From Azohydromonas sediminis (GTDB lineage: Bacteria; Pseudomonadota; Gammaproteobacteria; Burkholderiales; Burkholderiaceae_C): 64,000 nt of DNA. Positions 37,804 through 48,690 of this stretch are shown in pieces; position 1 is the first letter of the stretch; each line of letters begins with the position of its first letter. Made by a program: the position numbers and the translations under genes. The stretch spans positions 1-64,000 of the forward strand of contig NZ_QOAZ01000004.1 of NCBI RefSeq assembly GCF_003574675.1. The letters are read 5' to 3'. The notes under the pieces are model-generated. The model was not told the origin of the DNA. It did no database searches and saw nothing but the letters and a program-made list of their open reading frames with translations.

Positions 37804-38668
37804 GCCGCTGCTCGTCGTCGCGCTCGGCGGCAATGCGCTGAGCCCACCGGGCGGCGCGCAGACCTACGCCATCGAGCGCGCGTCGATCGCCGCAGCTGCG
37901 CGTGGCCTCGCCGCGCTCGCAGCGCAGCGCTGGCGGCTGCTCGTCGTGCACGGCAACGGGCCGCAGGTCGGCCGGTTGCTGCGCCACGACGCCGACACCG
38001 CCGACCTCGACATCGCCGTCGCGCAGACGCAAGGCGAACTCGGCTACCTGCTCGCCGACGCGATCGGCCGCGCGACCGGCCAGCCGGCGGTGGCCGTCGT
38101 CACGCGCGTCACGGTCGACGCCGCCGACCCCGCGTTCGCGCAGCCGACGAAGCCGATCGGCCCGGTGCTCGCGACGCCGCCCGCTCGCGTGCCCGCAGTC
38201 GCGGTGGGCGGCGGCTGGCGGCGCGTCGTCGCGTCGCCGCAGCCGCTGGCCGTCGTCGAGCACGACGCGGTCGCGACGCTGCTCGCGCGCCACCACGTCG
38301 TCGCCGGTGGCGGCGGGGGTGTCGCGCTCGGGGCTGCCGGGCCGCTGGCCGCCGTGATCGACAAGGACCGCGTCGCGGCGCGGCTCGCGATCGCGCTTGA
38401 CGCGCAGGGGCTCGTCTTCGCGACCGACGTCGCCGGTGTCGAAGACGATCACGGCACGCCGCACGCGCGCGTGTGGCCGCGGCTGACGGTGGCCGAGGCG
38501 CACGCGCTGCTGGCCCGCGGCACGCTCGGCGCTGGCTCGATGGGCCCGAAGGTCGAGAGTGCAGCCGACTACGCCGAAGCCACCGGCCGCGCGGCGCGCA
38601 TCGTGCACTGCGACGCGATCGCGCAGGCGCTCGACCCCGAGGCGCCCGGCACCGCCGTCGTGCCGTGA
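37796..38668 (+). CDS. Carbamate kinase-like amino acid kinase
   Basis: A 290-residue amino-acid-kinase fold protein. VVALGGNAL, LLVVHGNGPQVG, TQGELGYLLADAI, VVAGGGGGV, VIDKDR and GSMGPKVESA are all typical of carbamate kinase (ArcC), which makes ATP from carbamoyl phosphate. The start is a GTG at 37796 inside the end of the upstream GTPase gene. No arginine deiminase or ornithine carbamoyltransferase gene lies nearby, so the source of carbamoyl phosphate is unclear and another acyl-phosphate substrate is possible. The stop lies 8 bases from the convergent ACP stop. Confidence 0.88.
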   Translation: MAEPLLVVALGGNALSPPGGAQTYAIERASIAAAARGLAALAAQRWRLLVVHGNGPQVGRLLRHDADTADLDIAVAQTQGELGYLLADAIGRATGQPAVAVVTRVTVDAADPAFAQPTKPIGPVLATPPARVPAVAVGGGWRRVVASPQPLAVVEHDAVATLLARHHVVAGGGGGVALGAAGPLAAVIDKDRVAARLAIALDAQGLVFATDVAGVEDDHGTPHARVWPRLTVAEAHALLARGTLGAGSMGPKVESAADYAEATGRAARIVHCDAIAQALDPEAPGTAVVP

Positions 38669-38675
38669 CGCGCGC

Positions 38676-38912
38676 TCAGGCCGACAGGTAGCCGATCAGG
38701 CCTTTCATCGTGAACAGCTTCGAGGTGTCGGCCTCGGGGATCTTGCGGCCGGTCTTCTGCGCCAGCGCGATCACGAAGTTCAGGAAGTCCATCGAGTCGA
38801 GGTCGAGCGCCTCGCGCAGGTCTTCGGTGTCGCCGACCGTCGACAGGTCGGCCTCGGGCGCGATGCCGGCCAGCGCCTCGGCGGCCAGCGCGCGGATCTC
38901 GGATTCGGTCAT
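38676..38912 (-). CDS. Acyl carrier protein
   Basis: A 78-residue acidic protein with the phosphopantetheine site DLDSMDFLNF (the Ser carries the prosthetic group), preceded by an EALD turn. It is clearly an acyl or peptidyl carrier protein, but not the housekeeping AcpP, whose site reads DSLDTVE. It is the last gene of the 2-oxoacid dehydrogenase operon, 14 bases after the E2 stop. A dedicated carrier in such an operon is unusual; an acyl group from E2 or from the CoA ligase might be passed to it. Confidence 0.9.
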   Translation of the reverse strand: MTESEIRALAAEALAGIAPEADLSTVGDTEDLREALDLDSMDFLNFVIALAQKTGRKIPEADTSKLFTMKGLIGYLSA

Positions 38913-38926
38913 CGTCGGGCTCCGGA

Positions 38927-40222
38927 TTACAGCGTCTCGGGGGACTGCAGCGCACGGTCGATCGCGGCGAGCAGCAGGCCACCCACGTGGCCGTCGCTCG
39001 CGCGGTGGTCGGCGGCCAGCGTCGTCGTCACCAGCGGCCGTGGCATGACCTGCCCGTCGACGACCCACGGCCGCACGACGATGCGGCCGAAGCCGACGAT
39101 CGCGACCTGCGGCGGGTAGATCACGCCGAGCACGCTCTCGGCGCCGCGGTCGCCGAGGCTCGTGATCGTGATCGTCGGGTCCGTCAGCTCGCCGCTGCGC
39201 AGGCCGCCGGTGCGCGCGCGCTGCACGAGGTCGCGCAGCGCGGCCATCAGCTCGGGCAGCGTCTTCTTGTCGGCGTCGTGGATCGCCGGCGCCACCAGCC
39301 CGCCGCCGCGCAGCGCGATCGCCCAGCCGAGGTGGATGCCGGCGCCGGGCTCGAACGCATCGTGCTTCCAGAAGCCGTTGAGCTGCGGCACCTCGACGAG
39401 CGCCTTCGCGGTCGCCTTGAGCAGCAGCGTCGCGGGCAGCAGGCGCTCTGCCGGGTCGCGCTCGGCGTTGTAGGCGTCGAGCCAGGCCTGCGCGGCGGCG
39501 AAGTCGATCGTCGTCGCGAGGTAGTAGTGCGGGATCTCGCGCTTGGACTTGCCCATGGCGGCGGCGATGGCCTGGCGCATCAGCGCGGGGTCGAAGCCGC
39601 CCTTCGAGGGGCGCGGCGGTGCCGTCGGTGCCAGAGCCGGGGCGGGGCGCGCGCGCGGCTGCGCGGCGGCGAGCTCGACGTCGGCCAGCGTCACGGCGCC
39701 GTCGACGCCGGTGCCGTGCAACGCATCGGCGTCGATGCCGAGCTCGGCCGCGCGCCGGCGCGCTGCGGGGCTGACCTTCCCGCGCGTGGCCGCCGGCGCG
39801 GCCGGCGGGGCTGCGATGGGCGCTGGCGCTGCGGGCACCTCGCGCGGGGGTGCAGCGGCGGGGGCGCGCACGGCAGCGGCTGCAGGCGCCGCCTCTGGCG
39901 CCGCAGGCGGCGCGGGTGATGCGACCGGGGGCGGGGCCATAGGCGGCGCGGCGGCCGGTGCGACGGCCGGTGCGACAGCAGATGCTTCGCCCGCCGTGCG
40001 CACGTGCGCGAGCACCGCACCCACCGGCAGGTCGACGCCCAGCGGCGCGAGGTCGTCGATCACGCCGTCGAGGAAGCACTCGACGTCGATCGCGCCCTTG
40101 TGCGTCTCGACGACGGCGATCACGTCGCCGGGCTTGACGCGGTCGCCCGGCTTGACGAGCCACTCGACGACCTTGCCGGTCTCCATGTCGGCGCCGAGCG
40201 CGGGCATCGTGAAGTCGGCCAT
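38927..40222 (-). CDS. 2-Oxoacid dehydrogenase E2 (lipoyl acyltransferase)
   Basis: A 431-residue E2 subunit. Residues 1-75 are one lipoyl domain with the target Lys in [10 protein letters not shown] (the classical context is E-T-D-K-A). A long Ala/Pro linker follows, then the peripheral-subunit-binding domain ([19 protein letters not shown]) and the catalytic domain with [11 protein letters not shown] near the end, carrying the active His and Asp. It transfers the acyl group from lipoyl to CoA. The substrate is probably pyruvate, acetoin or a short oxoacid. It lies two bases after the E1-beta stop. Confidence 0.9.
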   Translation of the reverse strand: MADFTMPALGADMETGKVVEWLVKPGDRVKPGDVIAVVETHKGAIDVECFLDGVIDDLAPLGVDLPVGAVLAHVRTAGEASAVAPAVAPAAAPPMAPPPVASPAPPAAPEAAPAAAAVRAPAAAPPREVPAAPAPIAAPPAAPAATRGKVSPAARRRAAELGIDADALHGTGVDGAVTLADVELAAAQPRARPAPALAPTAPPRPSKGGFDPALMRQAIAAAMGKSKREIPHYYLATTIDFAAAQAWLDAYNAERDPAERLLPATLLLKATAKALVEVPQLNGFWKHDAFEPGAGIHLGWAIALRGGGLVAPAIHDADKKTLPELMAALRDLVQRARTGGLRSGELTDPTITITSLGDRGAESVLGVIYPPQVAIVGFGRIVVRPWVVDGQVMPRPLVTTTLAADHRASDGHVGGLLLAAIDRALQSPETL

Positions 40223-40224
40223 GT

Positions 40225-41217
40225 TCAGCTCCTGCGCGGCACGACGGCGCGCACCGCGGCGACGACGCGCTCGACGCTCGGCAGCGCGGCGTCTTCCAGG
40301 TGCGCCGCGTAAGGCACCGGCACTTCGCGGCTGCACACGCGCTTGACCGGCGCGTCGAGTTCGTAGAGCGCATCCTCGGCCAGCCGCGCGGCGATCTCGG
40401 CCGAGATCGAGCCGCTCTTCCAGCCCTCGTCGACGATCACGACGCGCCGCGTGCGCTGCACCGACGCGACGACGGTGGGCATGTCCAGCGGGCGCAGCAT
40501 GCGCAGGTCGATCACTTCGGTGTCGATGCCGTCTTTCGCCAGCGCGCCGGCGGCGGCCAGGCACTTCGGCAGGCTGTTGCCGTAGGTCACGAGCGTGACG
40601 TCGCGCCCCGGCCGGCGCACCTTGGCGTGCTCGAGGTCGACGGCGGTGATGGCGGGGTCGAGCTCGCCCTCGGCGTTGTAGAGCACGATGTGCTCGAAGA
40701 TCAGCACCGGGTTCGGGTCGGCGAGCGCGGCGGCGAGCATGAAGCGCGCGTCTTCCACCGTGCCCGGCACCGCGACCTTGAGCCCCGGGATGTGCGCGTA
40801 CCAGCCCTCGAGGCTGTGCGAGTGCTGCGCCGCAAGCTGCCGCCCGCCGCCGGTGGCCATGCGGATCACGAGCGGCACCGCGAACTGGCCGCCCGTCATG
40901 TGCGGCAGCGTCGCCGCGTTGTTCATGATCTGGTCTAGCGCGAGCAGGCTGAAGTTGCAGGTCATGATCTCGAGCAGCGGCCGCAGCCCCGCGATCGCGG
41001 CGCCGATCGCCAGCCCCGTGAAGCCGTTTTCGGCCAGCGGCGTGTCGACGATGCGCTCGGGGCCGAACTCCTCGAGCAGGCCCTTGGTGACTGCGTAGCA
41101 GCCGCCGTACTTGCCGACGTCTTCGCCCATCACGAAGGTGCGCGGGTCGGCCTTCAGCGCGTCGCGGATCGCCTGCTTGCACGCTTCGCGGTACGTCATG
41201 CGCAGCGGGGCGGTCAT
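40225..41217 (-). CDS. 2-Oxoacid dehydrogenase E1 beta subunit
   Basis: A 330-residue transketolase-like subunit. The [13 protein letters not shown] and [19 protein letters not shown] opening, [17 protein letters not shown] and [10 protein letters not shown] are typical of PDH/acetoin/branched-chain E1-beta. With E1-alpha it forms the thiamine-diphosphate decarboxylase. Its ATG overlaps the E1-alpha stop by four bases. Confidence 0.92.
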   Translation of the reverse strand: MTAPLRMTYREACKQAIRDALKADPRTFVMGEDVGKYGGCYAVTKGLLEEFGPERIVDTPLAENGFTGLAIGAAIAGLRPLLEIMTCNFSLLALDQIMNNAATLPHMTGGQFAVPLVIRMATGGGRQLAAQHSHSLEGWYAHIPGLKVAVPGTVEDARFMLAAALADPNPVLIFEHIVLYNAEGELDPAITAVDLEHAKVRRPGRDVTLVTYGNSLPKCLAAAGALAKDGIDTEVIDLRMLRPLDMPTVVASVQRTRRVVIVDEGWKSGSISAEIAARLAEDALYELDAPVKRVCSREVPVPYAAHLEDAALPSVERVVAAVRAVVPRRS

Positions 41218-42215
41218 GCCTGCTCCTCCTGCACGACCCTATCCATCAGCACGAAGCGCTCGAGCTCGTCGACCGGCTCGAGCGTGCCGGCCTCGGCGAA
41301 CGCGACGGCGGCGTCGATCTCGGCCGCGACGTCGGCCTCGATCGCCTGCGCCTCGGCGTCGCTCAGCTGGTGGTTGGCGACCATCCACGCGCGCAGCCGC
41401 TCGATCGGGTCGAGGTGCTTCCAGCCCTCGATCTCGTCGCGCGTGCGGTAGGCCTGCGTGTCGAACATCGAGTGCGCGCGGAAGCGGTACGTGCGCACCT
41501 CGAGAAAGTACGGGCCCTGACCGTCGCGGACCTGCGCCACCGCGCGCCGCGCCGCGGCCTCGACCTTCACCGGGTCCATGCCGTCGACCTGTTCGGCGGG
41601 CATCCGGTACGCCTTCGCCTTGCGCCAGATGTCGGTCTCGACCTCGCTGTCTTCGAGCGGCACGCCCATCGCGTAGAGGTTGTTCTCGCAGACGAACAGC
41701 ACCGGCAGCCGCCACAGCTCGGCGAGGTTCATCGTCTCGTGGAACACGCCTTCGCCGACCGCGCCTTCGCCGAAGAAGCAGGCGGTGACGGCACCGCGGC
41801 CGAGCCGCTGGTCGGCCATCGCGATGCCGGCCGCGAGCGGCAGCCCGCCGCCGACGATCGCGTTGCCGCCGTAGAAGCGGTGCGCGCGGCTGAACAGGTG
41901 CATCGAGCCGCCGCGGCCGCGGCAGCAGCCCTCGGCCTTGCCGAGCATCTCGGCCATCAGCGCGGGCATCGGCACGCCCCACGCGAGCGCCTGGCCGTGC
42001 TCGCGGTACGTGGCCACCACGGCGTCGCGCGCGGGGTCCATCGCGGCGGCGACGCCGACCGCCACCGCCTCCTCGCCGTCGTACAGGTGCAGGAAGCCGC
42101 GGATCTTCTGCGCCTGATAGAGCTCGACGCACTTGGCCTCGAAGCGGCGGATGCGCAGCATCTGCCGCCACAGGTGGTGCAGGTGCGCGCGGTCGAGGTG
42201 GATCTTGTCGGTCAT
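41214..42215 (-). CDS. 2-Oxoacid dehydrogenase E1 alpha subunit (ThDP-dependent)
   Basis: A 333-residue subunit. The family opening [20 protein letters not shown] is followed by [22 protein letters not shown], and the thiamine-diphosphate/Mg2+ motif [17 protein letters not shown] ending in CENN. The phosphorylation-loop-like [12 protein letters not shown] is also present. It decarboxylates a 2-oxoacid; the subgroup is the acetoin/pyruvate type. It lies 106 bases after the ligase stop; the gap holds a small CCCGGT/ACCGGG hairpin at about 42226-42237. Confidence 0.92.
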   Translation of the reverse strand: MTDKIHLDRAHLHHLWRQMLRIRRFEAKCVELYQAQKIRGFLHLYDGEEAVAVGVAAAMDPARDAVVATYREHGQALAWGVPMPALMAEMLGKAEGCCRGRGGSMHLFSRAHRFYGGNAIVGGGLPLAAGIAMADQRLGRGAVTACFFGEGAVGEGVFHETMNLAELWRLPVLFVCENNLYAMGVPLEDSEVETDIWRKAKAYRMPAEQVDGMDPVKVEAAARRAVAQVRDGQGPYFLEVRTYRFRAHSMFDTQAYRTRDEIEGWKHLDPIERLRAWMVANHQLSDAEAQAIEADVAAEIDAAVAFAEAGTLEPVDELERFVLMDRVVQEEQA

Positions 42216-42321
42216 TGGAACCCCCCGGTCACCGGGTCCGGTGCCCGGCCCCCCGAGGGGTCGGCCAGCTTGGGGCGGCCCGGCGCCCGGCCCGCTCGCG
42301 TTCGCCGCAACACGGCCTTGC

Positions 42322-44112
<1,791 letters not shown>

Positions 44113-44196
44113 CACGGTCTCCTCGCTGTGTGGGCGCATCGCACGCGGCAGTGCACCCTCGCGGACGTCATCATCCCGGCCCCTGCGCAAGCGGGT

Positions 44197-44210
44197 TTGA
44201 GCCTGGTCAA
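44197..44210 (-). promoter_or_regulatory. FNR/Anr-type dyad upstream of the ligase/dehydrogenase operon
   Basis: TTGAGCCTGGTCAA is a perfect TTGA-N6-TCAA palindrome. If it sits at -41.5, a start near 44162 is predicted, and GATGAT lies at 44170-44175 on the reverse strand in the -10 position. That geometry is the one expected for activation by an FNR/Anr/Dnr-type regulator. Confidence 0.5.
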
Positions 44211-44304
44211 GGGATGCGTCGATGCCGCGCCGTCGCCGGCAGCGGGCGCGCGACGCGGGAATGCCCGCGTTGACCGTGCCGATGACCGTTGAAACACTGC
44301 CGTG

Positions 44305-44323
44305 GCCGTTGCGTCGCAACGGC
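44305..44323. promoter_or_regulatory. Palindrome upstream of the LigW-like gene
   Basis: GCCGTTGC (44305-44312) and GCAACGGC (44316-44323) form a perfect inverted repeat with a 3-base centre, 31 bases before the ATG at 44354. It could be an operator or a leader hairpin. Confidence 0.35.
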
Positions 44324-44353
44324 GCACCGACGAACACCGAAGAGGACGCAGCG

Positions 44354-45397
44354 ATGATCGACGCCGCGACGCGGGGCTACCAGCGCATCGCCACCGAAGA
44401 GGCCTGGGCGCCCACCGAGATCCTGCAGCGCTACGTCAGGCTGCTCGACGAGGGCACGCACCACGACCCCGGCTTCCAGAGCCTGTGGGGCTTCTTCGGC
44501 AAGAGCACCACGCAGCGCGCGCGCGACCTGTACGAGCGCCTGCAGGACCTCGACGCGCGGCGCATCGCCGACATGGACGCCGCCGGCATCGACCGCGCGA
44601 TCCTGTCGCTCACGTGCCCCGGCGTGCAGCTGTTCGACGCCGCCACCGCCACCGACCTCGCCGCGGCGTCGAACGACCAGTTGGCCGACGCGATCCGCAG
44701 GCACCCGACGCGCTTCGCCGGGCTGGCCGCGATCGCGCCGCACGCACCCGAGGCGGCCGCCAAGGAGATCGAGCGCGGCGTGAACCGCCTGGGCCTGAAG
44801 GGCGTCATCGTCAACTCGCACACGCAGGGCACCTACCTCGACGACGAGAAGTTCTACCCGATCTTCGAGGCCTGCCAGGCGCTCGACGTGCCGCTGTACC
44901 TGCACCCGAACACGCCGTCGCCGCAGATGGCGCAACCGTTCATCCCGCGCTGCCTCGACGCCGCGATCTACGGCTTCGCGGTCGAGACCGGGCTGCACGC
45001 GCTGCGCCTGATCGTGGCCGGCGTGTTCGACCGCTTTCCGCGCCTGAAGCTCGTGCTCGGCCACTGCGGCGAGGGGTTGCCGTACTGGCTGTACCGCATC
45101 GACTTCATGCACGCCGGCATCGTCGCCAACGACCGCAGCCCCGGCGCGCGGCCGCTGAAGACGAAGCCCAGCGACTACCTGCGCGAGAACGTCTGGTACA
45201 CCACCAGCGGCATGCCGTGGGAGCCGGCCATCACCTTCGTGCAGCACGTCATCGGGCAGGACCGGCTGATGTACGCGATGGACTATCCGTACCAGTACGT
45301 GCCCGAGGAAGTCGCGATGTGCGACCGCCTGCCGCTTTCGCCGCACGTCAAGCGCATGTTCTTCCAGGAGAACGCCGAGCGGCTGTTCAAGCTGTGA
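44354..45397 (+). CDS. LigW-like amidohydrolase (aromatic carboxylate decarboxylase type)
   Basis: A 347-residue amidohydrolase-2 family protein. Blocks [71 protein letters not shown] and [10 protein letters not shown] follow the 5-carboxyvanillate decarboxylase LigW very closely as I remember it. The metal-binding HxH at the N-terminus of true hydrolases is replaced by the E-E-A-type opening, as in metal-dependent decarboxylases. It probably decarboxylates a hydroxylated aromatic acid. The next gene, a Bug binding protein, may deliver such a substrate. Confidence 0.82.
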   Translation: MIDAATRGYQRIATEEAWAPTEILQRYVRLLDEGTHHDPGFQSLWGFFGKSTTQRARDLYERLQDLDARRIADMDAAGIDRAILSLTCPGVQLFDAATATDLAAASNDQLADAIRRHPTRFAGLAAIAPHAPEAAAKEIERGVNRLGLKGVIVNSHTQGTYLDDEKFYPIFEACQALDVPLYLHPNTPSPQMAQPFIPRCLDAAIYGFAVETGLHALRLIVAGVFDRFPRLKLVLGHCGEGLPYWLYRIDFMHAGIVANDRSPGARPLKTKPSDYLRENVWYTTSGMPWEPAITFVQHVIGQDRLMYAMDYPYQYVPEEVAMCDRLPLSPHVKRMFFQENAERLFKL

Positions 45398-45449
45398 CGC
45401 GCGCCCAACCCTGCGACAGCGACGGCCGCCACGACACGAGGAGACGACG

Positions 45450-46445
45450 ATGACCCAAGTGACGAACCCCTCGCGCCGCCGCGCCACCGCCGCGGCGCTG
45501 GCGCTGCTGGCCACCGGGCTGGCGCCCGCGGTGCGCGCGCAGGAGCGCTGGCCGAGCCGGCCGATCCGCCTGGTGGTGCCGTTCCCGCCCGGGGGCAGCA
45601 GCGACGTGGCCGCGCGCCTGCTCGCGCCGCGGCTCGGCGAGCGGCTGGGCCAGCAGGTGGTCGTCGAGAACCGCCCCGGCGCCGGCGGCACGCTCGCGCT
45701 GGGCCAGGTGGCCAAGGCCGCGCCCGACGGCTACACCCTCGTGCTGGCTGCGGCCGGCGGCCTGACGATCAGCCCCAGCCTGAACCCCAACCTGGGCTAC
45801 GACCCGCTCGCCGACCTGGCGCCGATCACCGGCTTCGCGCGCATCCCGTTCGTGCTGGTGGCCCACGCCGACCTGCCGGTGAGCCGTGCCGACGAGCTGA
45901 TCGCGCTCGCGCGCCGCCAGCCCGGCCGGCTGACGTTCGCCAGCGGCGGCAACGGCACCGCGATGCACCTGGGCGGCGAGCTGATGAAGTCGATGAGCGA
46001 GACCTTCATCGTCCACATCCCGTATCGCGGCAGCGCGCCGGCGATCACCGCCGTGATGGCCGGCGAGACGCAGCTCGCCGTCTCCGACATCACCAGCGTG
46101 CTCGGCAAGACCGAGGGCGGGCGCATGAAGGTCATCGGCGTGATGAGCAAGGACCGCACCGATCTCGCCCCCGGCGTGCCGACGCTCGACGAGACGGGCC
46201 TCAAGGGCTTCGACGTCAGCGGCTGGTTCGCGATCATGGCGCCGGCGCGCACGCCGCAGCCCATCATCGCGCGCCTGAACGCCGAGATCACGTCGCTGAT
46301 CCGCACCGACGAGTTCCGCGAGCGCTTCAGGGCGCTGGGCATGGAGCCGATCCCGACCACGCCCGAGGAACTGACGCAGATGATGCGCGCCGAACTCGCG
46401 CGCTGGGCGGCGGTGATCAAGCGGGCGGGGGTGAAGGCGGAGTGA
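45450..46445 (+). CDS. Bug family tripartite tricarboxylate transporter binding protein
   Basis: A 331-residue periplasmic protein with an RRR-containing signal (Tat or Sec) ending in VRAQ. The Bug signatures RPIRLVVPFPPGGSSDVAAR, VVENRPGAGG and LTFASGGNG are all present. Such proteins bind carboxylates for TctAB-type transporters; no tctAB genes lie nearby, as is common for the many orphan Bug genes of Burkholderiales. It is 52 bases after the LigW-like gene, with GAGGAGACGACG as ribosome site, so probably co-transcribed. Confidence 0.93.
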   Translation: MTQVTNPSRRRATAAALALLATGLAPAVRAQERWPSRPIRLVVPFPPGGSSDVAARLLAPRLGERLGQQVVVENRPGAGGTLALGQVAKAAPDGYTLVLAAAGGLTISPSLNPNLGYDPLADLAPITGFARIPFVLVAHADLPVSRADELIALARRQPGRLTFASGGNGTAMHLGGELMKSMSETFIVHIPYRGSAPAITAVMAGETQLAVSDITSVLGKTEGGRMKVIGVMSKDRTDLAPGVPTLDETGLKGFDVSGWFAIMAPARTPQPIIARLNAEITSLIRTDEFRERFRALGMEPIPTTPEELTQMMRAELARWAAVIKRAGVKAE

Positions 46446-46483
46446 CGGCACGCACGGCCGGCGGCTCGTCGCCATCTGATCCA

Positions 46484-46504
46484 GCGTGACGTTGCACGTC
46501 ACGC
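46484..46504. terminator. 8-bp hairpin between convergent genes
   Basis: GCGTGACG (46484-46491) pairs perfectly with CGTCACGC (46497-46504) across five bases, between the rightward Bug gene and the leftward PIN gene. It may terminate both transcripts; there is no U-tract on either side. Confidence 0.4.
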
Positions 46505-46601
46505 CCATGCTGCGGTCGGGCGTGGGGGCGGGATCGGGCGGGATCGCGGCAGTGCGCCACGGTCCGGATATGGGCGCGATGCTGCGCGACCGACCGCCGG
46601 C

Positions 46602-47009
46602 TCAGCTCGGGCTCTTGTCAGCAGAAAGCGCCACGGCGTGCCCGGGAAACGCCTTCAGAAGCTTGGCATCCATCGTCACCAGCGGCACGCCCAGCGTCAT
46701 GGCCAGCGCCACGAACTCGCAGTCGTACGCGGAGCAGTCGCTGTCTCGCACGAGTTCCAGCACCAGGCGTGAGTCGACCTCGTGCTCGGCGCCAGCGAGC
46801 AGGCTCTCGGCCTCACGTTGCAGCTCGAGCGCGACCTCGAACGTGAGGGTCTTGCGCCGCACGTAGCCCGCGAGGATGTTGCGGAACTCGCTGCGCCACA
46901 GCAAAGGCGCAGCCCAGTCGGCGTCCTGCTGCAGCAGCGCTTCCGCCTTCTCGGTGTGCTCGCCCGGCAGGTACAAGTACGCCACGACATTGCTGTCGAC
47001 GACGATCAC
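46602..47009 (-). CDS. PIN-domain toxin (VapC-like)
   Basis: A 135-residue PIN ribonuclease. The acidic residues are seen in VVDSNVVAYLY (Asp), RSEFRNIL (Glu), SAYDCEFVALA (Asp) and TMDAKLL (Asp). The start is GTG, overlapping the antitoxin stop by four bases (GTGA). It probably cleaves tRNA or rRNA when free of its partner. Confidence 0.88.
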   Translation of the reverse strand: MIVVDSNVVAYLYLPGEHTEKAEALLQQDADWAAPLLWRSEFRNILAGYVRRKTLTFEVALELQREAESLLAGAEHEVDSRLVLELVRDSDCSAYDCEFVALAMTLGVPLVTMDAKLLKAFPGHAVALSADKSPS

Positions 47010-47251
47010 GCTCGCCCCTCGCGCTTGTGGGCGTCGATCTCGTTGGCGTGGAACGTCGCCTTCGGCAGCCCGGCACGCAGCGCCCGAGCCCGTGCCAGAC
47101 GCTCGCTGACTGCCATGCGCTCAGGCAGCAATACGGATTCCAGGCACACGATCGCCTCGCTGTTGAGGCTGCGGCGGTGAGCCTGTGCCGACGCCTTCAG
47201 TCGCTCGTACACCTCGTCTGGAATGTTCTTCAGGGTCAATGTGGTCGGCAT
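47006..47251 (-). CDS. Ribbon-helix-helix antitoxin (FitA/Arc-like)
   Basis: An 81-residue protein. The N-terminal TLTLKNIPDEVYERLKASAQAHRRSLNSEAI is an Arc/MetJ-type ribbon-helix-helix DNA-binding domain as in FitA; the C-terminal tail should wrap the toxin. It lies immediately upstream of the PIN gene with a four-base overlap and very likely autoregulates the pair, probably through the direct repeats at 47277-47295. Confidence 0.87.
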   Translation of the reverse strand: MPTTLTLKNIPDEVYERLKASAQAHRRSLNSEAIVCLESVLLPERMAVSERLARARALRAGLPKATFHANEIDAHKREGRA

Positions 47252-47276
47252 GGTGGCGCACCTCAAAGCGGTTCCA

Positions 47277-47295
47277 TTTTGGTTCGGTTTTGGTT
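47277..47295 (-). promoter_or_regulatory. Direct repeats upstream of the toxin-antitoxin pair
   Basis: TTTTGGTT occurs at 47277-47284 and again at 47288-47295, eleven bases apart, which is one helical turn. The site ends about 25 bases before the antitoxin start, where an RHH autorepressor would be expected to bind. It is an A+T-rich patch in GC-rich DNA. Confidence 0.4.
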
Positions 47296-47488
47296 GCAAC
47301 GCAAACGTGCGCCGGGTAGGCCGGTGTCGTCGCCATCGGGCGGAGCGACCTTGCGCGTCGTGGCGGGTGTGACGATCCGGCTCGCGGCCGGGACTGCCGT
47401 CGGGGCGTCCGTTGGCCAAGTGAGTTGCGCCGTCTCCGACGCTGGCCGATCGACGTGCCGTGATGCCGTCACGGCCCGCGCACCGCGC

Positions 47489-48229
47489 TCAGCGCGGATG
47501 CCCCACAGCCACGATCGCGAGCACCGACTCGCCATCCCCCAGCGGCACCGCGCGCCGCAGCGCGGCCTCGTCGAACGCGCCGACCACCGTGCCGCCCAGC
47601 CCGAGCGCGACGGCCTGCAGCAGCAGGTTCTGCGCCGCGGCGCCGGCTTCGATCGCCACGTAGCGTTCGGCGCGCGTCCCGTAGCGCGCCGCGGGGCGCT
47701 GCGGCTGCGCGGCGATCACGACGAGCGCCGGTGCAACGGCGAGCCAGCGCTGGCTGCGCGCGGCGGTGGCGATCTCGGCGCGAAGGTCGCCGCCGGCGAC
47801 CGCGGCGAGGCGGTGCGCCGGCGGCTCGTAGCGGTGCACGCCCGCCGGCAGGCCGTCGACGCGGCCGGCGACGAGGTACAGCACGAGCGGGTACGTGGCG
47901 CCGGCCGACGGCGCGGTACGCCGCTGCCGCGCGGTGTCGCTGACGCCCTGCGCGGCCCACAGCAGCTGGCCGGCGTCGGCGAGCGCGAGCGGGCGCGGCG
48001 CGAAGCTGCGCAGCGAGCGCCGCTGTGCCAGCGTGCGCTCGACGGCGACGGTACCGTCGGTGCGCGGTGCCGGCAGCGGCGTCACTGCGCCGGGTGCCGC
48101 GGGCTGCGCGTTGGCAGCGGGCGCCATGGCCAGCGCTGCGGCCAGCGCCGCGGTCACCGCGAGCGCGCGGGCGCGCCAGCGCGCGCGGCGTCGTTCAGGC
48201 GCCGCGGATCGACTCGCGGCCCTTCGCAT
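47489..48229 (-). CDS. SagB/ThcOx-type nitroreductase-like protein, exported or anchored
   Basis: A 246-residue protein. After a basic N-terminus and a hydrophobic signal (ALAVTAALAAALAMAPAANA) comes an FMN-dependent nitroreductase domain of the SagB/ThcOx type: RRSLRSFAPRPL, LLWAAQGVSD, RTAPSAGATYPL, QNLLLQAVALGLGGTVVG. SagB-type enzymes oxidise azolines in peptide toxins, but stand-alone copies have other, unknown roles; no cyclodehydratase gene is present here. The ATG at 48229 overlaps the HPF gene by 35 bases; a GTG about 65 bases further in would avoid the overlap. Confidence 0.8.
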   Translation of the reverse strand: MRRAASRSAAPERRRARWRARALAVTAALAAALAMAPAANAQPAAPGAVTPLPAPRTDGTVAVERTLAQRRSLRSFAPRPLALADAGQLLWAAQGVSDTARQRRTAPSAGATYPLVLYLVAGRVDGLPAGVHRYEPPAHRLAAVAGGDLRAEIATAARSQRWLAVAPALVVIAAQPQRPAARYGTRAERYVAIEAGAAAQNLLLQAVALGLGGTVVGAFDEAALRRAVPLGDGESVLAIVAVGHPR

Positions 48230-48536
48230 CCTTGGCGCGCCCGAGCGTGGTGTCGAGCAGGCGCGCGAGCTTGTCGGCCGCGCCGTGCACGGCCTCGGCC
48301 ACCTTGGCGGCGTCGTGCTGCACGGCCACCGGCTGGCGGCCGGCGAGGCGCGCCTCGAGCTTGCAGCGCTTGTCCTGCCCGTCGGTGCGCGCGGCGTTGA
48401 CGTCGCTCAGGTGCACCTCGATGCGCGTGACGTGGTCGCGAAAGCGCGCGAGGCGGTCCTTCAGTTCGGACTCGACCCAGGTCGCCAGCGACGCCTCGCC
48501 GTGCACGTGGTTGTCGGTGTTGAGCTGGATTTGCAT
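48195..48536 (-). CDS. Ribosome hibernation-promoting factor-like protein (HPF/RaiA)
   Basis: A 113-residue protein opening MQIQLNTDN, with LKDRLARFRDHVTRIEVHLSDVNA and a DKRCKLEARLAGRQPVAV block, all characteristic of the HPF/YfiA N domain. It is of the short type. Such factors bind the 30S decoding centre in stationary phase. The SagB-type gene overlaps its 3' end. Confidence 0.85.
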   Translation of the reverse strand: MQIQLNTDNHVHGEASLATWVESELKDRLARFRDHVTRIEVHLSDVNAARTDGQDKRCKLEARLAGRQPVAVQHDAAKVAEAVHGAADKLARLLDTTLGRAKDAKGRESIRGA

Positions 48537-48690
48537 GGGGGGTCCTCGTCGTCCATCAAAGTTGGATGCGACCCGTCGCCGGCGCCGGGGTTCAATCCGC
48601 ACCGCAGCGCTGCCCTGCGCCCGCGGAAACCTCGCGCGGCGCGGAAGGTCATACCGGGTGCCATTGTGGCTGCGATGCAGGAGGATCCCG

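Noticed and set aside
47489-48229. Azole-peptide (TOMM) biosynthesis cluster around the SagB-type gene
   Set aside because: No cyclodehydratase, precursor peptide or transporter is nearby; the neighbours are a toxin-antitoxin pair and HPF.
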